Shown piece by piece: positions 8,042 to 15,984 of a stretch of 64,000 bases of DNA; within the stretch, counting starts at the first letter, position 1, and each line of letters starts with the position of its first letter. A program made the position numbers and the translations under genes. Origin of the DNA: JANPBY01 sp963805505 (lineage in GTDB: Bacteria > Actinomycetota > Actinomycetes > DATJPE01); assembly GCA_963805505.1 (NCBI GenBank), contig CAWDUP010000001.1:248001-312000 (forward strand). The letters are read 5' to 3'. A model generated the notes under the pieces. It was not told the origin of the DNA and searched no databases. It saw only the letters and a list, made by a program, of their open reading frames with translations.

Positions 8042-10240
8042 GTGAGTCCGGATGGGCGGGACCTGAACGAACCCGTGAGCAAGGTGGTCGGGCCACGCAC
8101 CGCCGAGAAACTAGCGCCGCTAGGCATCGCCACGGTTGGCGACCTGCTGCGCCATTACCCCCGTCGCTATGAGCACCGCGGTGAGCTGACCGACCTGGCC
8201 TCGCTTCGGGTAGGGGAGCAGGTGACCGTCCTGGCTGAGGTGATCAAGGCAGAGGTACGTCGTCCGCAATCGCGCCCCAAGGGGATGTTCACCGCCGTGG
8301 TCGCCGACGGTTCCGGCGCGCAGCTGACGCTCACCTTCTTCAACAAGGTCGGCTATCACGCGAAAGTGATCGTTCCCGGCCGTCGAGGGTTGTTCGCGGG
8401 GGAGGTCGGTCTGTTCAGGCACCAGCGCCAGCTGACTCACCCGACCTTTGAGATGTTCGACCGAGATGCCGACGCGGGTGACGCTCAGCGCCGGGCCATC
8501 GACTATGCGGACCACCCGATCCCCATCTACCCGGCCACCAAAGGGCTTCCGACCTGGGTCATTGCGAAGTGCGTCGGTGTCGTGCTCGACACCCTTGACC
8601 AGCTCGACGATCCGTTGCCGGACGACGTACGACGGGCCGAGGGCCTGCCCGGACTGCTCGACGGTTTGCGCAAGATCCACCGACCGACCTCCGACGCCGA
8701 TTGGCGAGCCGCGCGGGCGCGGTTCGTGTTCGAGGAGGCGTTCGTCTTGCAGACGGCGCTGGCGCAGCGGCGGAGGGCGGCGACCAGTGTCAGTGCGATC
8801 CCCAGGGTGCCTCGGCCCGGGGGTCTGCTGGCCGCTTTCGACGACCGGCTGCCCTGGCCCCTCACCGACGGGCAGCGCGCGGTCGGCAAGCTGCTCGCCG
8901 AAGAGATCGCCCAGCCGCATCCCATGCATCGCCTGCTGCAGGGAGAGGTCGGTTCCGGCAAGACCGTCGTCGCCTTGCGAGCGATGCTGGCGGTCGTCGA
9001 CGCGGGCGGACAAGCCGCGCTGCTCGCGCCGACGGAGGTGCTAGCCCAGCAGCACCACCGCTCGCTGCTCGCCCTGCTCGGACCGCTCGCCGAGCGGGGC
9101 CTGCTCGGAGGCTCCGAGCTGGGCACGAGGGTGGCCCTGCTGACCGGCTCCCAGCCGACGGCCGTACGCCGCCGTGAGCTGCTGGACGTCGCTAGCGGCG
9201 ACGCGGGCATCGTGGTCGGCACGCATGCCCTGCTGGAGGAGAAGGTCACATTCCAGGACCTCGGCCTCGTCGTCGTCGACGAGCAGCATCGTTTCGGGGT
9301 CGAGCAGCGCGCCGCCCTTGCCGCCAAGGCGGTTGATCCGCCGCACGTGCTGGTGATGACGGCGACGCCGATCCCGCGCACCGTGGCCATGACCGTGTTC
9401 GGGGACCTCGAGGTCTCCACCCTGACCGAGCTACCCGCTGGTCGGCAGCCGATCACCACGCACGTGGTGCCCACCGACAAGCCGAGGTTCGTGGAACGGG
9501 CCTGGGAGCGCGTCAGGGAAGAGGTCGCGGCCGGACACCAGGCCTACGTCGTCTGCCCGCGGATCGGCGTCGACGACGACGCCGACATCGACGAGGAGAC
9601 CGCGCCAGGCGATACCGGGTCGGACCGTCCGTTGCGTGCGGTCCTCGAGCTCTGGCCCGAGCTCAAGGCCGGTCCGTTGGCCGGGCTGCGAGTCGAGATG
9701 CTGCACGGGCAGCTCGCGTCCGACGTCAAGGATGACGTCATGAGGCGTTTCAACCACGCGACGATTGACGTCCTCGTGGCCACCACCGTCGTCGAGGTCG
9801 GGGTCGACGTTCCCAACGCGACCGTCATGGTCGTCATGGATGCCGAACGTTTCGGGGTGTCCCAGCTGCATCAGTTGCGTGGCCGCGTCGGCCGTGGAGA
9901 CAGTCCCGCCTTGTGCCTGTTCGTCACTGGAGCCGAAGAAGGGTCGCCCTCGCGCAATCGGTTGGAGGCCGTCGCCGCGACATTGGACGGCTTCGCGCTG
10001 GCTCGCCTCGACCTCGAGACGCGTCGCGAAGGGGACGTCCTCGGCGCCTCCCAGGCCGGTCGCAGATCCTCGCTGCGGCTGTTGTCGGTGCTGCGCGACG
10101 AGGACGTCATCGAGCGCGCGCGCCGGGCAGCGACCGACCTGGTGGCCGGCGATCCGGACCTGACCGGCCACCCGGCCCTCGCGCAGGGCCTCGCCGAGCT
10201 GGTCGCCGATGAGCAGGCTGAGTTCCTCGACAAGTCCTGA
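8042..10240 (+). CDS. recG: ATP-dependent DNA helicase RecG
   Basis: 732-residue superfamily 2 helicase that remodels stalled replication forks and Holliday junctions. In order: the N-terminal wedge domain with an OB fold (VTVLAEVIKAEVRRP), Walker A GEVGSGKT, the LLAPTEVLAQQH motif, the DEQH box in VVDEQHRFGVEQR, motif III TATPIPRT, and QLRGRVGRG in the second RecA fold, followed by the RecG C-terminal region. The GTG at 8042 (VSPDGRDLN) lies 13 bp after the DAK2 gene. Within the helicase core a short acidic insert (VDDDADIDEETAPGD) is present, as in other actinomycetes. Confidence 0.97.
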   Translation: MSPDGRDLNEPVSKVVGPRTAEKLAPLGIATVGDLLRHYPRRYEHRGELTDLASLRVGEQVTVLAEVIKAEVRRPQSRPKGMFTAVVADGSGAQLTLTFFNKVGYHAKVIVPGRRGLFAGEVGLFRHQRQLTHPTFEMFDRDADAGDAQRRAIDYADHPIPIYPATKGLPTWVIAKCVGVVLDTLDQLDDPLPDDVRRAEGLPGLLDGLRKIHRPTSDADWRAARARFVFEEAFVLQTALAQRRRAATSVSAIPRVPRPGGLLAAFDDRLPWPLTDGQRAVGKLLAEEIAQPHPMHRLLQGEVGSGKTVVALRAMLAVVDAGGQAALLAPTEVLAQQHHRSLLALLGPLAERGLLGGSELGTRVALLTGSQPTAVRRRELLDVASGDAGIVVGTHALLEEKVTFQDLGLVVVDEQHRFGVEQRAALAAKAVDPPHVLVMTATPIPRTVAMTVFGDLEVSTLTELPAGRQPITTHVVPTDKPRFVERAWERVREEVAAGHQAYVVCPRIGVDDDADIDEETAPGDTGSDRPLRAVLELWPELKAGPLAGLRVEMLHGQLASDVKDDVMRRFNHATIDVLVATTVVEVGVDVPNATVMVVMDAERFGVSQLHQLRGRVGRGDSPALCLFVTGAEEGSPSRNRLEAVAATLDGFALARLDLETRREGDVLGASQAGRRSSLRLLSVLRDEDVIERARRAATDLVAGDPDLTGHPALAQGLAELVADEQAEFLDKS

Positions 10241-10292
10241 CGTTTGTCCTGACCGTTCGACCGGAGGCAGGCCCGAGGTGGAGGATCAGCGC

Positions 10293-11198
10293 ATGGGTAC
10301 AGAGGTAAGCGGCACGCTTGGCAGTCTCGACCTCGCTGACGGGCGTCAGCTCGAGTGGAGCAGCGTCGGCCCGCCGAACGCGACGATCCTGCTCGACCAC
10401 CACGGCACGCCGGGAAGCCGGGTCCCAGCCGGCGTCATGGCCAGGGCGGCAACAGCTCGTGGTTTGCGACTCGTCACCACGTCACGACCGGGCTACGGGC
10501 GGTCGAGTCGGGCACCCGGTCGCACCGTCGTCGACGTCGTCGGCGACTCGGCGGCGCTCCTGGACGAGCTCGGCGCCGACGCTGCCTACGTCATCGGCGC
10601 TTCGGGCGGAGGTCCACACGCTCTCGCCTGCGGCGCGCTGTTGGGCGAGCGCGTCCTCGGGGTCGCGGTGCTCGCAGGGGTGGCTCCGCTGGCTGCCGAA
10701 GGGCTGGACTGGCTGGCCGGGATGGGCGAGGACAACGTCGAGGAGTTCACGCTGGCCCTCGCCGGCGAGGGAACGTTGCGCCCCTTCCTCGACGCTGCGC
10801 GGCCGGAGCTGCTGAAGGCCGACGCCGAAGGGGTGCTCGCGGTGCTCGGGGGATTGTTGCCGGAGGTCGACCGGGCCTGCCTGACGGGGGAGGTGGCGGC
10901 CGACGCCGCGGCCTCGATGGCCGAGGCCGTGGTCGTCGGGGTCGATGGCTGGCTGGACGACGACCTCGCCTTCACGCAGCCCTGGGGCTTCGAGCTCACC
11001 GATCTGGGGCGTTTGACAGGCCGCGGTAAACCGGTGTCCATCTGGCAGGGTGACGCTGACTTGATGGTGCCGTTCGCGCATGGCCAATGGTTGGCCGAAC
11101 ACGTTCCAGGTGCGCGAGCCCATCTGTTGCCCGGCGAGGGGCACCTGTCCATCGGGATCGGCTCGATCGATGCGATCCTCGAGGAGCTGACGACCTGA
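10293..11198 (+). CDS. Alpha/beta hydrolase
   Basis: 301-residue alpha/beta-hydrolase fold protein. The oxyanion-hole segment LLDHHGTPGSR, the nucleophile elbow GASGG with S104, a late acid in QGDADLMVPF, and the histidine in GEGHLS make a complete Ser-Asp-His triad. GGAGG at 10280-10284 lies 8 nt before the ATG. The substrate is unknown; esterase, lactonase or epoxide hydrolase are all possible. It is inserted between recG and rsmD, which are usually closer, and its TGA overlaps the proposed CTG start of rsmD. Confidence 0.85.
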   Translation: MGTEVSGTLGSLDLADGRQLEWSSVGPPNATILLDHHGTPGSRVPAGVMARAATARGLRLVTTSRPGYGRSSRAPGRTVVDVVGDSAALLDELGADAAYVIGASGGGPHALACGALLGERVLGVAVLAGVAPLAAEGLDWLAGMGEDNVEEFTLALAGEGTLRPFLDAARPELLKADAEGVLAVLGGLLPEVDRACLTGEVAADAAASMAEAVVVGVDGWLDDDLAFTQPWGFELTDLGRLTGRGKPVSIWQGDADLMVPFAHGQWLAEHVPGARAHLLPGEGHLSIGIGSIDAILEELTT

Positions 11199-11761
11199 CC
11201 CGGATCGTGGCCGGGGCGGCCCGGGGTCGCCGGCTTTTCGTGCCGCCGAAAGGCACCAGACCTACCGCCGATCGGGCCCGCGAGGGGTTGTTCTCCACCT
11301 TCGACTCGATCCTGGGCGTGGGGGGACTGGCCGGCACCAGGTTTCTCGACCTCTACGCCGGCTCGGGCGCGGTCGGTCTGGAGGCACTGTCGCGTGGAGC
11401 CGACGCCGCGGTCTTGGTGGAACGGGCCGCCGCCGCTGCCGACGTCCTTGCCCGCAACGTCGCCCAGGTCGGGCTGCCCGGCGCGCAGGTTCACCGCCGA
11501 GGCGTCGAAGCGCTGGTTCGTGAACAGAACGCCGATGCCCCGTTCGACGTCGTGTTCGCCGATCCGCCGTACGAGCTGGCCGACGACGCTCTTGCAGCCG
11601 TGCTCAGCGATCTGCGGGCGAACGGGTGGCTGGGTCGCGGCGCGCTGGTCGTGGTCGAACGTGCCACTCGAGGTAGCTGGGTGTTCCCAGGGGGTTTCGA
11701 CCACGATCGGGTTCGCACCTACGGCGAGGCGACGCTTTGGTACGGTCGCGCCGCGGGATGA
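11195..11761 (+). CDS. rsmD: 16S rRNA (guanine(966)-N(2))-methyltransferase
   Basis: SAM-dependent methyltransferase for G966 of 16S rRNA. The protein runs LTRIVAGAARGRRLFVPP at its N-terminus, RPTADRAREGLFS, FLDLYAGSGAVGLEALSRGA (SAM motif I) and the catalytic DPPYEL. Orthologues begin MTRIIAG, so the best-fitting start is CTG at 11195, overlapping the TGA of the preceding gene; the nearest conventional start, GTG at 11207, would remove LTRI. From CTG the length is 188 residues, normal for the family. It is followed by coaD, the classic pairing. Confidence 0.9.
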   Translation: MTRIVAGAARGRRLFVPPKGTRPTADRAREGLFSTFDSILGVGGLAGTRFLDLYAGSGAVGLEALSRGADAAVLVERAAAAADVLARNVAQVGLPGAQVHRRGVEALVREQNADAPFDVVFADPPYELADDALAAVLSDLRANGWLGRGALVVVERATRGSWVFPGGFDHDRVRTYGEATLWYGRAAG

Positions 11762-11808
11762 GGCGCCCAGCAGCAGCCCAGAAGCACCGATCTAGGGAGT
11801 AGCCAGTC

Positions 11809-12300
11809 ATGCGACGGGTCGTCTGCCCGGGATCCTTCGATCCGGTGACCAACGGGCATCTGGACGTCATCAGCCGGGCGTCGGCGCTGTATGACGAAGT
11901 GACCGTCGCCGTCCTCATCAACAAGACGAAGGCCTCGCTGTTCAGCGTCCAGGAGCGCATGGAGCAGCTGACCGACGCGACGTCGGCTTTCGGGAACGTA
12001 CGGGTGGACTCGTGGCACGGCCTGATCGTCGATTTCTGCAAGGAGCGAGACATCCCGGTCATCTGCAAGGGGCTGCGTGCAGAGGGAGACTTCGGTTACG
12101 AGCAGCAGATGGCGCAGATGAACCATCGCCTTGCGGGCGTGGAGACGGTCTTCGTGTCGACCAACCCGGCTTACAGTTATCTCTCGTCCAGCCTGGTCAA
12201 AGAGGTCGCGACCTATGGCGGCGACGTCTCGGGCTTGGTGCCCGAAGGCGTTCGACGCCAGCTTGTCGAGGCCCTGAAGCGCAGTTCGGTCGCTGAGTGA
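11809..12300 (+). CDS. coaD: Phosphopantetheine adenylyltransferase
   Basis: 163-residue enzyme of coenzyme A synthesis: 4'-phosphopantetheine plus ATP gives dephospho-CoA. It has the nucleotidyltransferase signature GSFDPVTNGHLD with the (T/H)xGH motif at 14-17 and the C-terminal YSYLSSSLVKEVA block. RBS-like AGGGAG lies about 12 nt upstream. Directly downstream of rsmD; a TACGGT hexamer near 11740 may supply extra transcription. Confidence 0.97.
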   Translation: MRRVVCPGSFDPVTNGHLDVISRASALYDEVTVAVLINKTKASLFSVQERMEQLTDATSAFGNVRVDSWHGLIVDFCKERDIPVICKGLRAEGDFGYEQQMAQMNHRLAGVETVFVSTNPAYSYLSSSLVKEVATYGGDVSGLVPEGVRRQLVEALKRSSVAE

Positions 12301-12318
12301 AGAAGGCTCAGACCGAGC

Positions 12319-12864
12319 GTGGCCAGACTGCGTACCCCCGACCAATCCCTGGGAGATCCCGCCGTGGATGTGCACGACAAGCTCGATGACCTCACTGCGC
12401 TCGTGGAGAGTGCTCGATCGATGCCGATGTCGGCGTCGTGCATCGTCAACCGGGCCGAGGTGCTCGCCCTGCTGGACGAGCTGCGCGCCGGACTTCCCTC
12501 GGAGTTCGACGAGGCCGAGCGCATCCTCACCGAACGCGAGGCGGTGCTGCAGCAGGCCCGCCAAGACGCCGAACTGATCGTGGCGGCCGCCCAGGATGAG
12601 CGCATGCACCTGGTGTCCCAGACCGAGGTCTATGCCCAAGCCCAGCGCGAGGCCGGCCGGATGCGCGGAGAGGCTCGGGAAGCGGCCAGTCAGATGCAGG
12701 AGGAGACCGACGTCTACGTCGACGGAAAGCTGGCCAGTTTCGAGATCGCGTTGACCAAGACCCTGGAGACGGTGCGTCATGGTCGGGACAGAATTCAGGT
12801 CCGCCGCGAGGCTGAGCTGGAGGAGGAACCCGCGATCGAGGACCGCCCGCTGCCTGGAGCCTGA
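12319..12864 (+). CDS. Coiled-coil DivIVA-like protein, SepIVA-type
   Basis: Up to 181 residues, almost wholly alpha-helical and charged, with a long coiled coil from about 60 to 150 (EFDEAERILTEREAVLQQAR onwards). There is no membrane segment. Its place just upstream of DUF177, rnc, mutM and smc corresponds to mycobacterial Rv2927c (SepIVA), a septal DivIVA-like division protein; orthology is inferred from synteny and character, not from alignment. The start is uncertain: GTG at 12319 or GTG at 12364 (VDVHDKLDDL), the latter with GGGAG upstream. Role in polar growth or septation is a hypothesis. Confidence 0.7.
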   Translation: MARLRTPDQSLGDPAVDVHDKLDDLTALVESARSMPMSASCIVNRAEVLALLDELRAGLPSEFDEAERILTEREAVLQQARQDAELIVAAAQDERMHLVSQTEVYAQAQREAGRMRGEAREAASQMQEETDVYVDGKLASFEIALTKTLETVRHGRDRIQVRREAELEEEPAIEDRPLPGA

Positions 12865-12959
12865 CGCTGGGTTTGGGCGGGGAGGCGCCTCGGCGTTACC
12901 CTGAACGGCGGTCTTGTGTGAAGACAGCTCCACGAGCAGCACCCAGGCTCGTCAGCTCT

Positions 12960-13011
12960 CCCAAACTCAGCACCCCCAACTCACGCCCGAAACTCAGCCC
13001 CCAAACTCAGC
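12960..13011 (+). repeat. Degenerate CCCAAACTCAGC repeats upstream of the DUF177 gene
   Basis: CCCAAACTCAGC-like units occur at 12960, 12973 (CCCCCAACTCA), 12987 (CCGAAACTCAGC) and 12999 (CCCCAAACTCAGC). They sit between the coiled-coil gene and DUF177, ending 12 bp before the start codon, so they lie in the untranslated leader. Confidence 0.65.
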
Positions 13012-13023
13012 GAGGTCATCGTC

Positions 13024-13656
13024 GTGCGCCGCCTAGACCCGCGCGACCCGTTCGTGGTCGATACCCGCGAGCTGGGGCGCCGACCTGGGGCGATGCGCGA
13101 GATCGTTCGAACGGCGCCCGCGCCGCACGATCTGGCGATCCCGGTAATCGCGATCGCGCCGGACACCCCGATCGAGCTGGCCCTGCGTCTGGAGTCGGTG
13201 GTCGAGGGGGTGCTGGTTTCCGGTCAGGCGACCACGACCGCTCGCGGCGAGTGTGTCCGCTGCCTGGACGGGGTCACGCTCCCGGTGGTCCTGGACCTCC
13301 AGGAGCTGTACGACTATCCCGACAAGCACGACAGGTACGACAGGCACGACAAGCGCGAGGCCTCGGACGACGAGGAGGATGCCGAGACGCGGCTGATCGT
13401 CGATGATCTGATCGACCTCGAGCCCCTGATCCGCGACCTCGCGGTCCTGGCGCTGCCGCTCAAGCCGCTGTGCGCCCCGGACTGCCCCGGGTTGTGCTCG
13501 GAGTGCGGGGCTAGGTTGGCCGACGATCCCCAGCACAGCCACGAGATGCTCGACCCGCGCTGGGCCGAGCTCGCATCACTCAATTCCCAGTCCAAGTACC
13601 AGTCCAGGTCCCAGTCCATGCCAGACCCGCAGACAAGCACCGAGGAAAGGAGCTGA
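13024..13656 (+). CDS. DUF177 (YceD-like) metal-binding protein
   Basis: 210-residue YceD/DUF177 protein, a family always next to rpmF and thought to act in 23S rRNA or ribosome metabolism. Cysteines occur in ECVRCLD and CAPDCPGLCSECG, likely a zinc site. GAGG lies 8 nt before the GTG. Two low-complexity inserts are unusual: DKHDRYDRHDKR in the middle (nt repeat 13321-13356) and a Q-S-rich C-terminal tail (nt repeat 13588-13623). It is followed 2 bp later by rpmF. Confidence 0.88.
   Translation: MRRLDPRDPFVVDTRELGRRPGAMREIVRTAPAPHDLAIPVIAIAPDTPIELALRLESVVEGVLVSGQATTTARGECVRCLDGVTLPVVLDLQELYDYPDKHDRYDRHDKREASDDEEDAETRLIVDDLIDLEPLIRDLAVLALPLKPLCAPDCPGLCSECGARLADDPQHSHEMLDPRWAELASLNSQSKYQSRSQSMPDPQTSTEERS
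13321..13356 (+). repeat. Four 9-bp tandem units inside the DUF177 gene
   Basis: Units GACAAGCAC, GACAGGTAC, GACAGGCAC and GACAAGCGC encode DKH-DRY-DRH-DKR. The copies differ only at wobble or transition positions, pointing to recent slippage. Confidence 0.8.
13588..13623 (+). repeat. Three 12-bp tandem units at the 3' end of the DUF177 gene
   Basis: CAGTCCAAGTAC, CAGTCCAGGTCC and CAGTCCATGCCA encode the QSKY-QSRS-QSMP tail of the protein. Not expected in the family core. Confidence 0.75.
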
Positions 13657-13658
13657 TC

Positions 13659-13835
13659 GTGGCCGTCCCGAAGAGGAAGACCTCGCGCAGCAACACCCGC
13701 AGCAGGCGCGCCAACTGGAAGGCGAAGCTGCCGCAGATCAACAAGCGGGTCGTCAACGGCCAGGTCGAGTACTCCGTGCCGCACCGCGCCGACGACGACG
13801 GCCAGTACAACGGCCGACAGGTCCTCGACGTCTGA
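13659..13835 (+). CDS. rpmF: 50S ribosomal protein L32, cysteine-free form
   Basis: 58 residues, VAVPKRKTSRSNTRSRRANWK at the start, ending GRQVLDV. AGGAAAGGAG precedes the GTG with about 6 nt spacing. There are no cysteines, so this is the zinc-independent form, in contrast to the zinc-type L28 at 6082-6267. It sits between DUF177 and rnc as in many bacteria. Confidence 0.95.
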   Translation: MAVPKRKTSRSNTRSRRANWKAKLPQINKRVVNGQVEYSVPHRADDDGQYNGRQVLDV

Positions 13836-13919
13836 CCTGTCGAGCCACTGTCCGCCGTCCCAGCCGCCGACTCACCCTCGGCGCTGCCCACGACCGAAGG
13901 GCGCCTCGAGCTCCCTTCG

Positions 13920-14609
13920 GTGCTTGAGGCGCGTCTGGGCGTCACCGTGAGCCCGTCGGTGCTCGAACGCGCCCTGACCCATCGATCGTTCGCCTACGAG
14001 AACGGCGGGCTGCCGACCAACGAACGTCTGGAGTTCCTCGGCGACAGCGTCCTCGGCCTGGTGGTCACCGACGCGTTGTTCCGGACCCATCCCGACCTGC
14101 CCGAAGGGCAGCTGGCCAAGCTTCGAGCTGCCGTGGTCAACATGCGTGCCTTGGCCGACGTCGGACGTGAACTCGACCTAGGTGCCTTCGTCCGCCTGGG
14201 CCGGGGCGAGGAAGCCACCGGCGGGCGTGACAAGTCCTCGATCCTGGCCGACACCGTCGAGGCCGTCATCGGTGCGGTCTATCTCGACCGCGGGCTGCAG
14301 GAGGCCTCCGCGCTGGTTCACCGGCTCGTCGACCCACTCATCGAGGTGGCTGCCGGGCTGGGTGCCGGCCTGGATTGGAAGACCTCCCTTCAGGAGCGAA
14401 CGGCCGGGCTGGGATACGGCTCACCTGAGTACGTCGTTCACGAGGAAGGCCCCGATCACGAGAAGACCTTCATGGCGGAGGTGGTGGTCGCCGGGCAGGT
14501 CCAAGGCACCGGGAGCGGGCGAAGCAAGAAGGAAGCAGAGCAGGAAGCCGCGTCGGCCGCCTGGGCGGCTCTGGCAGCGCCCAGCGACGAATCCGCCTTG
14601 GGCGACTGA
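13920..14609 (+). CDS. rnc: Ribonuclease III
   Basis: Double-strand-specific endoribonuclease that processes 16S/23S rRNA precursors and mRNAs. 229 residues: signature ERLEFLGDSVLGL, the acidic catalytic pair completed by DTVEAVIGAVYLDRG, and a C-terminal dsRNA-binding domain (DWKTSLQERTAG to KKEAEQEAASAAW). GTG at 13920 is the only conventional start that includes the first helix. It is 84 bp after rpmF and 26 bp before mutM. Confidence 0.96.
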   Translation: MLEARLGVTVSPSVLERALTHRSFAYENGGLPTNERLEFLGDSVLGLVVTDALFRTHPDLPEGQLAKLRAAVVNMRALADVGRELDLGAFVRLGRGEEATGGRDKSSILADTVEAVIGAVYLDRGLQEASALVHRLVDPLIEVAAGLGAGLDWKTSLQERTAGLGYGSPEYVVHEEGPDHEKTFMAEVVVAGQVQGTGSGRSKKEAEQEAASAAWAALAAPSDESALGD

Positions 14610-14635
14610 GCCCGCGCAGCCGCGGACCACGTGCG

Positions 14636-15505
14636 ATGCCTGAACTTCCCGAGGTCGAGGTCGTCCGCCGGGGGCTCGATACCTTCCTCGCCGGCCAGAC
14701 GATCGCCGAAGTGGATCTCCTGCACGAGCGAGTCGCCCGCCGTCACCGCGGCGGCCCAGTCGACATCGCCTCCCGCCTGAACGGCACCCGGGTCCTGCAC
14801 GCCTCGCGGCGGGGGAAGTACCTGTGGCTGGCCCTCGACTCCGATGATGCGATCGTGCTGCATCTCGGCATGAGCGGGCAGCTGCTGGTTGAGCGGTCCG
14901 ACGTCCCGGAACAGACGCATCTGCGGGCTCGGATCCGCTTCGTCGACGGCGAGCGCGAGCTTCGGTTCGTCGACCAGCGCACCTTCGGGGGCCTGGCCGT
15001 TGAGATGCTCGTGCCCGACGATCGGGGAGGGCGCGTCCCGGTCTCGGTCGCGCACATCGCCAGGGACCCGCTCGATCCCTGCTTCGACGCCGACGCCTTC
15101 GTGAGGGACATCCGTGCGCGTCGCACTGGCATCAAGCGAGCCCTGCTGGATCAGACGCTGGCCTCGGGCATCGGCAACATCTACGCCGACGAGGCGTTGT
15201 GGCGAGCCCGACTGCACTTCGCCCGACCAACCCAGACCCTGACCCGACCGGAAGTCCGCCGCGTCCTGCAGGCTGCTGGTGAGGTGATGACGCACGCGCT
15301 GGGCCAGGGCGGCACCTCGTTCGACGCGCTCTACGTCGACGTGGACGGCAACTCTGGATACTTCGAACGTTCCCTCGAGGTGTACGGCCGCGAGGATGAG
15401 CCATGTTCTCGCTGCGGGACGCCCATCCGGCGCGATCGGTTCATGAACCGATCGTCGTTCACCTGCCCGCGATGCCAGCCACGCCCCCGTCGCGGCGTGT
15501 GGTGA
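14636..15505 (+). CDS. mutM: Formamidopyrimidine-DNA glycosylase
   Basis: Base-excision repair glycosylase and AP lyase that removes 8-oxoguanine and FaPy. 289 residues. The catalytic N-terminal MPELPEVEVVRRGL (P2, E3 after Met removal), the helix-two-turn-helix with TGIKRALLDQTLASGIGNIYADE, and the C-terminal zinc finger CSRCGTPIRRDRFMNRSSFTCPRC are all present. Conserved synteny with rnc and smc. Confidence 0.96.
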   Translation: MPELPEVEVVRRGLDTFLAGQTIAEVDLLHERVARRHRGGPVDIASRLNGTRVLHASRRGKYLWLALDSDDAIVLHLGMSGQLLVERSDVPEQTHLRARIRFVDGERELRFVDQRTFGGLAVEMLVPDDRGGRVPVSVAHIARDPLDPCFDADAFVRDIRARRTGIKRALLDQTLASGIGNIYADEALWRARLHFARPTQTLTRPEVRRVLQAAGEVMTHALGQGGTSFDALYVDVDGNSGYFERSLEVYGREDEPCSRCGTPIRRDRFMNRSSFTCPRCQPRPRRGVW

Positions 15506-15507
15506 AC

Positions 15508-15535
15508 CGGGTGAATCAGACGGGGCAGTCACCCG
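15508..15535 (+). terminator. Possible stem-loop after mutM
   Basis: CGGGTGA (15508-15514) can pair with TCACCCG (15529-15535) across a 14-nt loop, 2 bp after the mutM stop. There is no T-run, so termination is tentative. Confidence 0.35.
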
Positions 15536-15661
15536 ATTGGGTGTGTCGGGCCGTCGCCGAGGTTGACCAGCATGTGGACGCAGTGTCACCCTGGGTCGAA
15601 CCCACCCATGGTGTCGTCGAACCCCCTGGTGCCGGCGGCACCCTCCCGTGAAGGATCCCGG

Positions 15662-15907
15662 ATGGCGAAGGCGTTGTACGGTCACGTGGGGGGACCAGAT
15701 GAACAGATCCTCGCCCAGTTGGCCGCTCTTCGCGCTCGCGTGCGCGACCTCCAGGACGAGGTGGCTCGGCTCAGCGCCGCCAACGACGCCCTGACGAGTT
15801 TGGTGGCCGAGGAGCACCTGACGGGTCGCCTCGATCGAGTGGAGCTGCCGGCCGACCTGCCCGCTGAGGTCTCCGTCGCCACACCCGCCGCGCTGACCAG
15901 CGTCTGA
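15662..15907 (+). CDS. Small conserved-context coiled-coil protein
   Basis: 81 residues starting MAKALYGHVGG, followed by a heptad-rich helix (ILAQLAALRARVRDLQDEVARLSA). AAGGA lies about 7 nt before the ATG. A short protein of this kind often sits between mutM and smc in actinomycetes; the function is unknown. It could be a leucine-zipper-like partner, but there is no direct evidence. Confidence 0.7.
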   Translation: MAKALYGHVGGPDEQILAQLAALRARVRDLQDEVARLSAANDALTSLVAEEHLTGRLDRVELPADLPAEVSVATPAALTSV

Positions 15908-15919
15908 GGTTCCCCCGGG

Positions 15920-15976
15920 TAGGCTCTTAGCGGTCTTCCCCTGACCTCGACCACCGGGAACCGTCCCGGCCGGGAG
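15920..15976 (+). promoter_or_regulatory. smc promoter, leader hairpin and Shine-Dalgarno
   Basis: TAGGCT (15920-15925) is a good -10; the predicted start near 15932 gives a leader of about 50 nt. CCGGGA-ACCG-TCCCGG (15954-15969) forms a perfect 6-bp hairpin, and GGGAG (15972-15976) lies 8 nt before the GTG at 15985. Confidence 0.45.
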
Positions 15977-15984
15977 CCCTCCGC

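Noticed and set aside
15403..15651. Small frame overlapping the end of mutM
   Set aside because: Starts inside the zinc-finger codons of mutM; the real small gene begins at 15662.
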